Positions 26,739-35,743 of a stretch of 64,000 nucleotides of DNA are shown here, piece after piece (the first letter of the stretch is position 1; the number at the start of each line of letters is the position of its first letter). A program made the translations under genes and the position numbers. The notes under the pieces were generated by a model. That model searched no databases, was not told where the DNA came from, and worked only from the letters and a program-made list of their open reading frames with translations. This stretch comes from Mycolicibacterium porcinum. Lineage in GTDB: Bacteria > Actinomycetota > Actinomycetes > Mycobacteriales > Mycobacteriaceae. Location: positions 26,134-90,133 of the forward strand of contig MSTD01000023.1 of NCBI GenBank assembly GCA_001942045.1, given 5' to 3'.

Positions 26739-28511
26739 TTACACGGAGCACTTGCCTCCGGTGAACAGGTCGCAGGTGGTGCGCAGCCCGTTGAGCACCC
26801 CGGCCGGGATGGATGTGATGAAGTCGGTCGCGCTGATCGCGCGCAGTGAGGTGAGATCGCTGGCTTGTTGCGTGCCGATCAGCACCGCGACGGCCTCCCC
26901 CTTGTCGGTGGTGATGATGAACGAGTCGTCGCCGTCGCCGTACTGCCCGGCGCAATCGGTGTCGCACGCACCCGTCTCGGGATCGATCTTCTCGTCGAAC
27001 ATGTCGTTGATCCACCCGGCGGACAACGCGCGGACGGCCAGCGGATTCTGCGGTTGCGGGAATCCGGCGATGGCGTAGGCCGCGACCTGGATCAGCGGGT
27101 TGCCACCCTGCATGGGATCCATGTGCACGCCGTCTTTCAGCACGACACCGGTGAACTGTCCCGGCCGCGATTCCGAAAGCTGGTCGTTGACATCGCTGAA
27201 CACGTTGAGGAAATTCAGCGGCGCTCCGATCTCGTAGATCGGAATGTAGTCATTGGGGTCGTCGTCGCTGGGGTCCGCGGTTCCGTTCGTTTCCAGCTCG
27301 TCCAGGCGCTCCATGGCGTCGGGGATGATCGAGCCCATCGGCACCGCGTCGTAGATCACCACGCCGGCAAGCTCGTTGGGTGCGTCCAGGCCTTGCTCGC
27401 GGCGGCGGGTCAGACCCTCGGCGTAATAGCCGGCGACCCCGGGAGCGAATCCGCCGCCCAACGAGTGCCCGACGAGGACGAACTGCAGTGGCACATCGAG
27501 GTTCTCGGTGTGGCCGGCCTTCAGCTCCGCGGTGTCCATGCTGGCGTTGAGGGCTGTGCGATCCGGATCGAGGAACAGCTGGGCGACCGCCTCGTGCAGG
27601 TTGTCACCGCCCAGCCACATGCCGTCGGCCTCGAACGGGTTCGAGCTGAACGTGGTGGTGACCACGACGCTGTTGGTGGTGTGGGCGAGGTAGGACGCCG
27701 TGTAGCTGTAGAGCGGTCCGTTGGCGAGGAAGCCGTGCTGCAGGTAGATCATCCGGGTCGGCGGCTCACCGTTCTCGGATGTTGGGAAGTACCAATTGGA
27801 TTCGACCTCATGACCTTCGGAGATGACCAGGGTGGAGGTGCTGACCTCGACGGCGTCGCGCAACTCGGGCGGCACCACCGGGTCGCCGCCGACGGCGCGC
27901 TCGAGGGTGGCGAGCGTGTCGAACACGGCGTCGGTGATCACCGACAGCGGCGTGGGATAGTTCTGCGGCTCGGGGTTGAGCGTCAGCTCTCCGAGGGTGC
28001 GGAGCACATCGTGGATCGTCTCGACCGGGTCGTTCTTGTCTGCGGTTGGCGCAGGAAGATTGGGTGCGGACACAGCCGACCGGATCTTTATCGGCGGCCG
28101 GGCCCGGACGCCAGCGGGTTGTGAGGCCATCGCGGTGCTGCCGGCGGTGGTGTCCTCGACAACGTCACGAGTGGCGTCACCGATCTCACGAACCGTGTCA
28201 CCGGCGTCCCGGGTTACGTCCCGAATCGCTTTGCGCGCCTTGGCCGAAACTGACTCGGCACGGTGTCCGAACCGTTGCTTCGTGTCGGCGGCCTTGGTGT
28301 GCTGCTCCGACTTGGCCCGCGGCTTCGCCGAGCGCATTTTCCGAGGCTGGGTTTTGTCGGTGGTGTCGTTCTGCGTGGCCGACGGCTTCGTGCCCGGCTT
28401 CGACGTGCCACCCTCATCGGCGTGGGCAGTTCCCGCCCCGGCGAGTATCGCCGCCGACAGCCCGGCCGTGAAAACCCCGGCGCCAACCCACGTCACAACC
28501 CGCGTCATCAT
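26739..28511 (-). CDS. Secreted alpha/beta-hydrolase-like protein
   Basis: 590-aa exported protein. Sec signal peptide (residues 1-31, ending GTAHA), then about 100 residues of Lys/Ala/Asp-rich low-complexity sequence, then an alpha/beta-hydrolase domain with nucleophile elbow GHSLGGG (about residue 348) and oxyanion-type YLQHGFLANG (about 256). Similar large hydrolases are common in mycobacterial envelopes and probably act on lipids or esters. The two ATGs at 28511 and 28508 are equivalent starts. Confidence 0.85.
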   Translation of the reverse strand: MMTRVVTWVGAGVFTAGLSAAILAGAGTAHADEGGTSKPGTKPSATQNDTTDKTQPRKMRSAKPRAKSEQHTKAADTKQRFGHRAESVSAKARKAIRDVTRDAGDTVREIGDATRDVVEDTTAGSTAMASQPAGVRARPPIKIRSAVSAPNLPAPTADKNDPVETIHDVLRTLGELTLNPEPQNYPTPLSVITDAVFDTLATLERAVGGDPVVPPELRDAVEVSTSTLVISEGHEVESNWYFPTSENGEPPTRMIYLQHGFLANGPLYSYTASYLAHTTNSVVVTTTFSSNPFEADGMWLGGDNLHEAVAQLFLDPDRTALNASMDTAELKAGHTENLDVPLQFVLVGHSLGGGFAPGVAGYYAEGLTRRREQGLDAPNELAGVVIYDAVPMGSIIPDAMERLDELETNGTADPSDDDPNDYIPIYEIGAPLNFLNVFSDVNDQLSESRPGQFTGVVLKDGVHMDPMQGGNPLIQVAAYAIAGFPQPQNPLAVRALSAGWINDMFDEKIDPETGACDTDCAGQYGDGDDSFIITTDKGEAVAVLIGTQQASDLTSLRAISATDFITSIPAGVLNGLRTTCDLFTGGKCSV

Positions 28512-28635
28512 TCGCCCCCGTTACATCGGACCCGATCTTTGTCACGCTAGCGGGGATCGGCCGCCCTTCGGACGAGATTGGACGAGATGGCGGAACGAGC
28601 AGGCACAGCGGGTGTGCGCCTCCCCGCCAATCGCT

Positions 28636-29112
28636 CTAGCCGAGTTCGAGAGCTTCACGCGACACCCGGAAAAAGCGTCCGGTGCCGGTATCCGTACAGG
28701 TGACATCTGAGGGCTGCGCTTCGCACTTGATCGGGCCGGACCACCGCGCCTGACCGTACGGGAGCGTGGGCATTCCGGTTTCGAAAATGGTGTCGCCGTG
28801 GCAGTGCACGACAGGCGCACCGCCCGGCTTCAAGCTGATGCGGTTGCCCCAGTCCAATCGACAGTCCGCCGGCCTGGGCGGCGCGGTGTAAGTGTGTTCG
28901 CGGATCTCACATACGACGCCGTCGGCACCCTCCGAACCGCTCGACACCAAACACCAGATGTTGCCTGACGGGGTGACGAATTTGGTGCCCGCTGGGGCGG
29001 CAGATGCAGACGCGGGGAGCGCCACAACGACTGACGTTCCGGCGACAAATGCGACGAGACAACGTCGAACCGTGCCCACGGCTTTGGGCATGCGACGGTC
29101 ACCCTGCCACAT
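28636..29112 (-). CDS. Secreted DUF6636-like protein
   Basis: About 158-aa exported protein: signal peptide ending near ASASAAP, then a domain with the pattern FVTPSGNIWC, VVCEI, PALPYGQARWSG-like and TCTDTGTGRFFRVS, with several conserved cysteines, as in DUF6636-type actinobacterial proteins. Function unknown. Start chosen at 29112 because GGGAGGG lies upstream; ATGs at 29142 and 29091 are alternatives. Confidence 0.75.
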   Translation of the reverse strand: MWQGDRRMPKAVGTVRRCLVAFVAGTSVVVALPASASAAPAGTKFVTPSGNIWCLVSSGSEGADGVVCEIREHTYTAPPRPADCRLDWGNRISLKPGGAPVVHCHGDTIFETGMPTLPYGQARWSGPIKCEAQPSDVTCTDTGTGRFFRVSREALELG

Positions 29113-29142
29113 CCTCAACCGATTCCCTCCCCGCTCCGCCAT

Positions 29143-29598
29143 AGATGCAGTATCTCCCCCGTGTCCAGACGTTGCTCAGCCCTACTCCCACCATCGGCAG
29201 CGTGCGGATGGGGACACCGAACTGACATTGACCTGCCACAGTTGACCATTCACACGGACGGGCAAATGGACAAAGCTTCATCCCCGCTCGCACCGACGGT
29301 CAATACCGGCAAATAAGCAGTCACGAATGCCTGAGCGCATTTCCGGCGCCGACGACAGCCCAGGGCATACCGCCAAAAGTAATGTGCGCGAGGGCAAGCG
29401 CCGCCGACCGTGCAGGAATACGGACTACGGACACCTGGCATTCGGGACCAATCTCCGAGGCTCCACGGCAAGCGCAGATATTTTCTTTCGAAAAGACCAA
29501 CTACCTCACTTTGCAAGAAGTTCAGCATTCTCGTCCGGCGCCCCAGTTTCGCGGCATAACTTTATGTACGTTCGCGTCAATTATGGGGAGGTAGACAC
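29143..29598. other. Non-coding interval before a secreted-protein gene
   Basis: About 456 bp without a convincing gene on either strand. It must contain the promoters of both divergent genes (28636-29112 and 29599-30804). The last 30 bases hold an excellent ribosome site (GGGGAGG at 29583-29589) for the right-hand gene. No repeat or RNA recognised. Confidence 0.5.
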
Positions 29599-30804
29599 AT
29601 GAACAAGCGTCGGGAACTCGCAATGACAGGACTGGTGGGTGCAGTCGCGTCGGGGTTGGCGGTCGCAGCGATGAGTACGCCCGCACCAGCACACGCGTGG
29701 TGCGTCGGAATCAGCGGTCTGGACATCGGTGGGGGCTGCTCGAGTACCTTGGGCAACTTCGCACTCGGCCTCGGGCCGGGCGCGATAGCCAGTTCCAACG
29801 GGTTCCTCACCGGCGCAATCGCGTTCGGCAACGCGTTCGCAGACTCGGGGGGTGCCCTCACCGCCGCGTGGGCAGGCGGTGACGGTTCTGAGGCATACAC
29901 AGCCGGCTTCCTCGACTGGGCCGTGGCACAAGGGACCAACGTTTCGGCGGTCGCAGGTAGATCGAACAACGACTTCGCCAACTTCGCCTTCAACTTCGGC
30001 AATGCCGTCGAGCCATGGCTTGGCGGAGAAAATGAAGCACTGGGGACGAGCAACGTGGACGCCAGTTACGGCAGCTTCAACCTTGCAGCCAACTTGGGCG
30101 GTAATGCCAACGCGGTCGAGGGAATCACGAAGGACATGCGCGTGTGGGCGGGGGGCACGGAAGACACGCCTAGCTTCGGCAGCGCCGCGCTCAACCTTCT
30201 CGGCAACCGAAATGATGTGCAGGCGTTCGGTGACGGCGTCGCGGCGATCGCCGTCGGCAACTTCTTTGGGTTCCCCAACGGCAGTGACAGCGTCGTGAAG
30301 GTGGGTGATTTCCTCGAGGGGATCCCCGGCGGCAGCCTGAGCCTGGCGTTCAATGTCCAGCCCCCGTTCATCACTGAACCGTGCAATACGGGTCAATGCG
30401 GCAACACCGTGACGATCAACAACGGTTATCTGACGCTTGCGGGAGCAGTGGGATTGGTCAATCGGATCGTCGAAAAGGTTGGACCGGGAATCCAAATCAA
30501 CACTCCCCTCAACCCGCCCGCCACCGTCACGAATGTGCTTGCGGCCCGTGACACGGACGGCGCGTCAACGGTGACCCCCACAGCGTCGGCGCGGAAGTCG
30601 CTCAGCGACCGCGTCAAGAGCGCCGCGCAGCGAAACTTCGTCCGGCCCAGCCTCAACGCCAATCAAGAAGCTAAAACGGCCGATAAGGATGCTGCGGCAG
30701 GCAAGTCGTTCAAGAGCCGGATCACCGAGGCCAAGAACAAGCTGAACGGCGTCAGCAAGGTTTCCGCTAAGAAGGCGACGAAGGCCAAAGCCGACACCGA
30801 CTGA
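29599..30804 (+). CDS. Secreted mycobacterial protein with Gly/Asn-rich body and Lys-rich tail
   Basis: 401-aa exported protein. Signal peptide of about 33 residues (ends AHA|W). The mature body has repeated small/Asn-rich segments (NFALGLGPGAIA, NDFANFAFNFGNAVE, LNLLGNRNDVQAFGDG) suggestive of a beta-solenoid. Residues about 330-401 form a basic tail (SARKSLSDRVKSAAQ ... KKATKAKADTD), possibly binding anionic cell-wall polymers. No family or function recognised. Confidence 0.75.
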   Translation: MNKRRELAMTGLVGAVASGLAVAAMSTPAPAHAWCVGISGLDIGGGCSSTLGNFALGLGPGAIASSNGFLTGAIAFGNAFADSGGALTAAWAGGDGSEAYTAGFLDWAVAQGTNVSAVAGRSNNDFANFAFNFGNAVEPWLGGENEALGTSNVDASYGSFNLAANLGGNANAVEGITKDMRVWAGGTEDTPSFGSAALNLLGNRNDVQAFGDGVAAIAVGNFFGFPNGSDSVVKVGDFLEGIPGGSLSLAFNVQPPFITEPCNTGQCGNTVTINNGYLTLAGAVGLVNRIVEKVGPGIQINTPLNPPATVTNVLAARDTDGASTVTPTASARKSLSDRVKSAAQRNFVRPSLNANQEAKTADKDAAAGKSFKSRITEAKNKLNGVSKVSAKKATKAKADTD

Positions 30805-30827
30805 CGGTCAAACGGCGCGTTCGTTTT

Positions 30828-31466
30828 CTAGAGCTTCGCGGCGACGAAATCGGCTGCCTGCGCGACCTTTCCGGACTGCACATAGGACACGTGGGCGCCC
30901 ATGTCCCAGCCGCCTTCCCAACAGATCGGGTCGCCCTCGTTGCACTGGGTGATCGTGTTGGCGGCGTACTGCGGCGCCAGCATCGGCAGCACCTGCCCAG
31001 CCGCAAGCAGACCCGAGAAGCTGGTCTGCGGGGTACCGAACAGTGCACTGGCTGCCACGTGATCAGCGACCTGGGGAGCCGCCTCGTTGGTGGCCTTTTC
31101 GATGACGGCCGCACCCTGCGAGTAGCCGCCCAACACCATCTTTGTGTTCGGGCAGCCGGCCGCGGTCGACTCGATGAGGGTTCGCGCGGCCTCGGTGCCG
31201 GCCGGTGTGCTGGTGTTGAAGTCGTTGGTGGCCGGATAGTCGACCGGGATCGCGTCGACGGTGCGCGGGGCCACCCGCGCTCGCAGATCGTCGACGAACG
31301 GACCGCCGACACTGCCCAGGCCGGGCGGCTCATTGGTGCCGCGGGCGAAGACCACGGTGACGTCGGAACACGGTGCGGCTGCCGCCTGCGGTGCCGTCAC
31401 GGTCGGGAACGCTGCGGCCAACGCCGCGAAAGCCAGGATCAAAGCGGGCTTGCTCGTCATACCCAT
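30828..31466 (-). CDS. Cutinase-family secreted serine esterase
   Basis: 212-aa exported cutinase. Signal peptide to about residue 31 (AAAA|PCSD), then the cutinase domain with catalytic triad S116 (GGYSQG), D179 (EGDPIC) and H192 (GAHVSY) and paired cysteines. Mycobacterial cutinase-like proteins hydrolyse lipid esters. Starts at ATG 31466, with an in-frame ATG two codons later. Divergent from the Cdh-type gene. Confidence 0.93.
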   Translation of the reverse strand: MGMTSKPALILAFAALAAAFPTVTAPQAAAAPCSDVTVVFARGTNEPPGLGSVGGPFVDDLRARVAPRTVDAIPVDYPATNDFNTSTPAGTEAARTLIESTAAGCPNTKMVLGGYSQGAAVIEKATNEAAPQVADHVAASALFGTPQTSFSGLLAAGQVLPMLAPQYAANTITQCNEGDPICWEGGWDMGAHVSYVQSGKVAQAADFVAAKL

Positions 31467-31610
31467 CGATCGTAGAGAACGCGGCCGGCCGTTCCCCCGA
31501 TCGGAGGACCCCCGATTCAGCCGATTCATCGTCTGACCAGCGGACATACACGGCGACTCCCAACCGGGATGGTGATTGCAACACACCAACCACCCACGAG
31601 GGGACACCAC

Positions 31611-32468
31611 ATGACCACCACCAACCGCATCGGGTTCGCCCGCCGCTTCGCACTCGTCGCCGCCGCGGTGGCCGTGCCGGCCATCGGCGTCGCCGTCGCA
31701 CCGAGCGCCGGCGCGCAGGCCACCCAGTTCGGCCCGTGCGGAAACGTGCACGACAACGTCGACCTCTGGAAGGACGTCAGGTATGCCACGCCAGCACACA
31801 AGGACGGCGCCATCGACGTCGTGTTCCCCGGCGGGGACAAGTCCCGCGGCTTCGCGGTCCGCCAGGGACACCACCCCGCCCAGCTGACCGATCTGCTCGT
31901 GATCCCGACGGCCCGCGAGACCGGTATCGAATGCGACAACCTGCTGAACGCCGATGCTCCCCACTACTTCAAGGACGCCTACGAATACGTCGGCACGCTG
32001 CCGCTGGGCAACCAGGGTCAGAGCCCGGACTGGGCGCTGGGCATCAACTCCGCCGACAACCGCGGCCAGGACCAGCTGCACATCCACGTGACGCTGCTCG
32101 ACCCGACCGCCCGCGCCGACATCGACCAGGCCGTCAAAAACCACAAGGTCACCCGGGATGAGAAGGCCTGGAAGACCTCGGTGATCGGGGTGCGCGGCCA
32201 CACCGAGAAGGGCCCGATCGAGACGAGCCCCCGCGGCTACCGGGCGTGGAACACCGACAACATCGACCAGAACTTCTTCTCCGCGCTGAACACCCAGATC
32301 GTCGCGCCGCTGAAGAAGGCCGGCGCCGATGTGGGCATGAACAACGAGACCCTGCTGATCACCAAGAACCATCAGGGCCCGGGATTCATCGTGCTCGCCA
32401 GCGACGAGAAGTCCGGCATGACACCCTTCGGCGTCAACAACATCGAGCGGTTGCTCGACAAAGGCTGA
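31611..32468 (+). CDS. cdh: CDP-diacylglycerol pyrophosphatase (Cdh-like, Rv2289 type)
   Basis: 285-aa exported protein: signal peptide ending SAGAQA, then a Cdh/HIT-like domain with LLVIPTARETGIEC and the HxH-type DQLHIHVTLL motif. Cdh hydrolyses CDP-diacylglycerol to phosphatidic acid and CMP; M. tuberculosis Rv2289 is the homologue. The ATG at 31611 gives a clean signal peptide. Followed by a strong hairpin terminator. Confidence 0.85.
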   Translation: MTTTNRIGFARRFALVAAAVAVPAIGVAVAPSAGAQATQFGPCGNVHDNVDLWKDVRYATPAHKDGAIDVVFPGGDKSRGFAVRQGHHPAQLTDLLVIPTARETGIECDNLLNADAPHYFKDAYEYVGTLPLGNQGQSPDWALGINSADNRGQDQLHIHVTLLDPTARADIDQAVKNHKVTRDEKAWKTSVIGVRGHTEKGPIETSPRGYRAWNTDNIDQNFFSALNTQIVAPLKKAGADVGMNNETLLITKNHQGPGFIVLASDEKSGMTPFGVNNIERLLDKG

Positions 32469-32479
32469 CGCTTGCGATC

Positions 32480-32511
32480 CCAACGGCCACCCGTGTGCGG
32501 GTGGCCGTTGG
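32480..32511 (+). terminator. Hairpin terminator after cdh
   Basis: Perfect 13-bp stem CCAACGGCCACCC (32480-32492) and GGGTGGCCGTTGG (32499-32511) with a 6-base loop, starting 12 bases after the stop at 32468. It is also placed to serve the convergent gene ending at 32522. Confidence 0.8.
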
Positions 32512-32521
32512 TGTTGGGTGT

Positions 32522-32908
32522 TCAGCGCGCAATCGTGAGCAACAGAGCTGCCTCGTTGTAGGGAAACGCCTTGTAGAGCAGCCGGGAACTCGGTGTCACC
32601 AGTGGCGCACCCTCGGCCTTGCTCACCACCCGTGGGTCGGCGAGCGGTATAGCCCGCCCTCGCTTGCGCAGCACCGCAGGTCCGCCGGCCAGCACGTTCT
32701 TCAACCAATCCGTCTGCCGGCCGTAGCCGACGAGGATGGCGTAGCCGTCGCGGGTCTCGAACACCAGAAGGGGCGTTCGATACCGCCTGCCCGACTTCCG
32801 CCCGACATGCTCAAGCGTCCCGAGGTTCGGAAGCCACGGCGTGATCGCGCGGGCCAGCGGATTGGTGACGTGCTTGTTGAAATGTGCGACTCGTCGAGGG
32901 ACGCGCAT
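32522..32908 (-). CDS. Deazaflavin (F420)-dependent nitroreductase family protein
   Basis: 128-aa Ddn-type protein with the family signature HVGRKSGRRYRTPLL (about residues 34-48) and GRQTDWLKNVLA (about 64-75), which contact F420. Members act as F420H2-dependent quinone or nitro reductases. It is paralogous to the protein at 39710-40123, beyond the mobile element. Convergent with cdh. Confidence 0.9.
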   Translation of the reverse strand: MRVPRRVAHFNKHVTNPLARAITPWLPNLGTLEHVGRKSGRRYRTPLLVFETRDGYAILVGYGRQTDWLKNVLAGGPAVLRKRGRAIPLADPRVVSKAEGAPLVTPSSRLLYKAFPYNEAALLLTIAR

Positions 32909-33002
32909 TCTCGGAGTCTAGGGGCTGATCGTGGTCGGCTCACCGGCTGCGACTCGGTGGGCTTGGCCGTTTACGCAGGCCGTTCAAGCCACAACGACAC
33001 CC

Positions 33003-33045
33003 GTGCCCCCAGTCGGACTCGAACCGACACTTGGCGGATTTTAAG
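33003..33045 (-). repeat. Left attachment site (tRNA 3' fragment)
   Basis: 43 bases identical to 38411-38453, running from the tRNA discriminator base to the anticodon loop. Here the 5' half of the tRNA is missing, so it is a fragment and not a functional gene. Confidence 0.92.
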
Positions 33046-33257
33046 AAGGGGCGAGCCGCGTTCCGCGACCCCGGGAAATGGATTAGCCGAAGGGCGTATT
33101 TTGACCGTAAGACAGCGATTTTGAGCGTTGCCAGTACAGTCCCGGTACGGGCGGGAAACGCCCCAGATTCGCCCCCGGTCGCCGCGTTCGCGCCGCGACG
33201 AGATTTGCTCGCGGGTGTTAGCTCTGGGACGTCCGTGACTCATGGGATGATGGCGCC

Positions 33258-33800
33258 GTGGCTAACGCAGAGTCGCAAGGACACCAGGCCTCTCGCTACG
33301 CGACGTGGTCTGTGGTTGCAGCATGCGTCCTCGGCTTCGCACTGCTGGTGGCAATAGTGTGGGGAGTCGCCCTCGCCAAAGATGGCGGCCAAACCCCGCT
33401 TGAGAGCTACATCTTTACGGTTGTCTTAACGGCTTTATCAATCGCGGGAGGTTGGATAATCGCCGTCTTGATGAACCAGTCGCAAAGCTTCGACAGGCGT
33501 GCCGCCGAAAGGCGGCAGCAGGAAGATCTTGAGCGAAGCGCACGCAGCGCCGTGACGCGCTCGTTTCGCATCATGGGTGCGATGGGCAGAATTCAGACCC
33601 ATAGCCAGGGCGAGGATCAACACAATCTTGCGGAGCTACGTACGCGCATGCGCGTAATTAGCGAGGCGGCAACCATGAGTTTCGACCAGGCGCTAGACGC
33701 GATCGAAGATTGGCGCAGATTCGCTCCCGATGTAGTCGACAACGAGATCGATAAGGCTGAGAAGGCGTCTATCAGGCGCAAGGAGGGGTGGAATGACTGA
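33258..33800 (+). CDS. Two-TM membrane protein with cytoplasmic helical domain (element cargo)
   Basis: 180-aa protein. Two transmembrane segments (about residues 18-41 and 50-71) are followed by a charged helical region (FDRRAAERRQQEDLERSARS, about 79-98) and a second helical part. GTG start. Overlaps the next gene by eight bases. No family recognised. Possibly the membrane partner or effector of the element's putative defence cargo (inference). Confidence 0.72.
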   Translation: MANAESQGHQASRYATWSVVAACVLGFALLVAIVWGVALAKDGGQTPLESYIFTVVLTALSIAGGWIIAVLMNQSQSFDRRAAERRQQEDLERSARSAVTRSFRIMGAMGRIQTHSQGEDQHNLAELRTRMRVISEAATMSFDQALDAIEDWRRFAPDVVDNEIDKAEKASIRRKEGWND

Positions 33801-34209
33801 CAAGCCACAACGCGCGGAGGTCGGCCTTAATTCTCTTGTCGCGCGGGTTAATTCATCAACCGAACTTGTCCTCAACGTAGGTCTCGAAAACGGAGTCAAG
33901 CCTGGCGACATATTCCGCATCATGTCCGAGGACGGCATCCCAGTCAATGACCCTGAGACTGGCGAACAGCTGGGGCTCATTCCAGTAGAAAAGGCACGCG
34001 TCAAGGCGCAGACGGTCTACAAACGAATCTGCATCGCCGAAACCTACCGGACATATACCGTCGGAGGCGGGATTGGCTCTATGTCTTCGATTTTCGGTCC
34101 AGAGCGTGAGGTGAGAGAGAAGATGGAGGTCGAAGAGAGCCCGGAGGTAGATGTCGATACGACAGTCAGAGTCGGCGATACCGCCACCTTGATTACGTTG
34201 GCGAAGTAG
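33793..34209 (+). CDS. Small beta-rich protein of unknown function (element cargo)
   Basis: 138-aa soluble protein with an excellent Shine-Dalgarno (AAGGAGGGG) inside the end of the preceding gene, so the two are coupled. The segment LVLNVGLENGVKPGDIFRIM (about 27-46) followed by DPETGEQLG resembles the beta-barrel module seen in FlgT C-terminal-like proteins; this is fold-level resemblance only. The C-terminus is acidic. Convergent with the HEPN-like gene (6-bp gap). Confidence 0.72.
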   Translation: MTDKPQRAEVGLNSLVARVNSSTELVLNVGLENGVKPGDIFRIMSEDGIPVNDPETGEQLGLIPVEKARVKAQTVYKRICIAETYRTYTVGGGIGSMSSIFGPEREVREKMEVEESPEVDVDTTVRVGDTATLITLAK

Positions 34210-34215
34210 AAACGG

Positions 34216-35190
34216 TCAACGCGGCAACGGCGTCCAGTCATCGTCCTTGACGAGAACGATCACGCCGTCGCCGCCGATCTCCCAAATACGGAATCCACGA
34301 GTGCCATGACGGTAACGGTCACGGCGCTGCCCGGCCCGCCAGAGTCGCCCATTCCACCCAGGTGGTGGATTGCTATCGCCATTCTCGAGCCAGTCAGGAA
34401 TGCCGACATTCTCTTGATACCAGTAGTTCAATTCCGTTGCCTTGGAGGTGATTTCATCTATTAGCACCGCACTCCGCTGATTAATTTCGGCCCAGAACCA
34501 GGCTGCGAACTGACCGGCCGCGTTAACGTATCGCTCAACGATCGGCGCAAGGTCGAAATTTTCCTCCTGCTGCTGCAGGTACGTCTTGGCGGGACCGGTC
34601 CAACCACCCCAGCGGAGCAACTTATCGCGCTGTAATTGCAGCGTGTTGATCTGTTGAATGGACGGCATGCCCTGCTCCCATTTGATGGTCGTACTCAGCT
34701 CTGGTAGCGGGATGGAGTAATGGGTGCAGTAGTTCCGCAGCTTCGACATAAAGACGGCCTCCCCGGTCTGGAAGGTCTCGGCCATCTTCTCGGCGTAGTC
34801 TGTGCGCTCAAACTCCGATCTACCGTCATCGGTGGGCATCGGCCGCCCACAGGAGTCGCAAATTTCCGTCGTCACCTTTGAACCTTTTTGCGGCCACCGA
34901 TGCCGCATGACGACGCGCTGCGAGTCGATCAGCGATGTGACGGACGTCAGGTAGTTGTGGAGTCGACGGACGAGTTCGTCCATGTAGCCATCTGAAGTCT
35001 CGCCTGCGATCTGCAGAGACATGACGAATGCAGCAACGTGAGTCGCAAGTTCCTTGGCGTTGGCATTGAAGACGTAGAAACACCGCTTCAGGGCGTCAAG
35101 GTCTTCGCGCAGCTGCGCGGCTGGCAATGCGTCAAGGTGCGCCTTACGCCTGTCCATCTCGATGCCGAAGGGTGACACGTACGACGACAT
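34216..35190 (-). CDS. HEPN-like protein, candidate RNase effector (element cargo)
   Basis: 324-aa soluble protein. Two blocks resemble HEPN-type helical proteins: RRLHNYLTSVTSLIDSQR (residues 75-92) and the R-x4-H motif LRNYCTHYSIPLP (R152, H157), the catalytic pattern of HEPN RNases. A CxxC pair (C111, C114) lies between them. The C-terminal about 60 residues are aromatic and basic. RNase activity is inferred from the motif only. Unique function unknown; intact despite decay of neighbouring recombinases. Confidence 0.75.
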   Translation of the reverse strand: MSSYVSPFGIEMDRRKAHLDALPAAQLREDLDALKRCFYVFNANAKELATHVAAFVMSLQIAGETSDGYMDELVRRLHNYLTSVTSLIDSQRVVMRHRWPQKGSKVTTEICDSCGRPMPTDDGRSEFERTDYAEKMAETFQTGEAVFMSKLRNYCTHYSIPLPELSTTIKWEQGMPSIQQINTLQLQRDKLLRWGGWTGPAKTYLQQQEENFDLAPIVERYVNAAGQFAAWFWAEINQRSAVLIDEITSKATELNYWYQENVGIPDWLENGDSNPPPGWNGRLWRAGQRRDRYRHGTRGFRIWEIGGDGVIVLVKDDDWTPLPR

Positions 35191-35239
35191 GCCGAAAACG
35201 TACCAACCAACACTGACACCAGGTCAATGGAATATGGAA

Positions 35240-35743
35240 CCCCTCACCCCGCCGTCGTAGCGGCACGACATTGCTTGCCGTCTCGGCCCGCTGGACTGGG
35301 ACGGGTAGTTCGGGCAGCGTGTTGAGCGCGCCGCCGTCCTGCTCGGGGATGTAGTCGCCGTACGTGTCGAGCGTTAGCGTTGCTGTGCCCCAACCACTTC
35401 GACACCTGCATGAAGTGCATACCCGCCGACAGCTGTAGGACAGCGAACGTAAGCCGGAGGTCGTGGAGGCGTACGCCTCGGACGGCGGGTGTGTCCTTAG
35501 TCGCGGGACGGCTCGCCGGCAGCCCTACGGCCTCCAGGGCGGGCTTGAGGATGGTGTGGTAGAACGTCCCCATTGCGAGCGGCTGCGACCAGTCCAGCGG
35601 GAACCGTCTGCGAACCGCACGCGGTGCTCCATGTCGCCGCCGACGTTGCGAGTGCTGTCGACCATGCCGCGCTTGCCGGTGTGCGGGTCGCGCGGTATCA
35701 ACACGACCACGCGGCTGCGGGGCGGGTAGTACGTCGCTTTCAT
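35240..35743 (-). pseudogene. Tyrosine integrase C-terminal remnant, frameshifted
   Basis: Reading frames on the minus strand give catalytic pieces of a phage-type tyrosine recombinase: GVRLHDLRLTFAVLQLSAGM (HxxR box), VSKWLGHSN (second His), and in another frame LTLDTYGDYIPEQ (the Tyr nucleophile). At least two frameshifts separate the parts, and the N-terminal half is absent. The upstream end is fused to an unrelated frame starting at ATG 35743 (MKATYYPPRSRVVVLIPRD), which overlaps the serine recombinase stop. Confidence 0.75.

Noticed and set aside
26865..28124. 419-codon plus-strand frame opposite the secreted hydrolase
   Set aside because: Shadow of the hydrolase gene, which has a signal peptide and GHSLGGG motif; no homology visible in the opposite frame.
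29327..29602. 91-codon plus-strand frame in the gap before the secreted protein gene
   Set aside because: No ribosome site, overlaps the downstream start and shows no protein-like pattern.
33046..33257. Possible gene or second RNA next to the left att site
   Set aside because: Only the 43-bp tRNA fragment is recognisable; it lacks the 5' half, and no other frame is protein-like.
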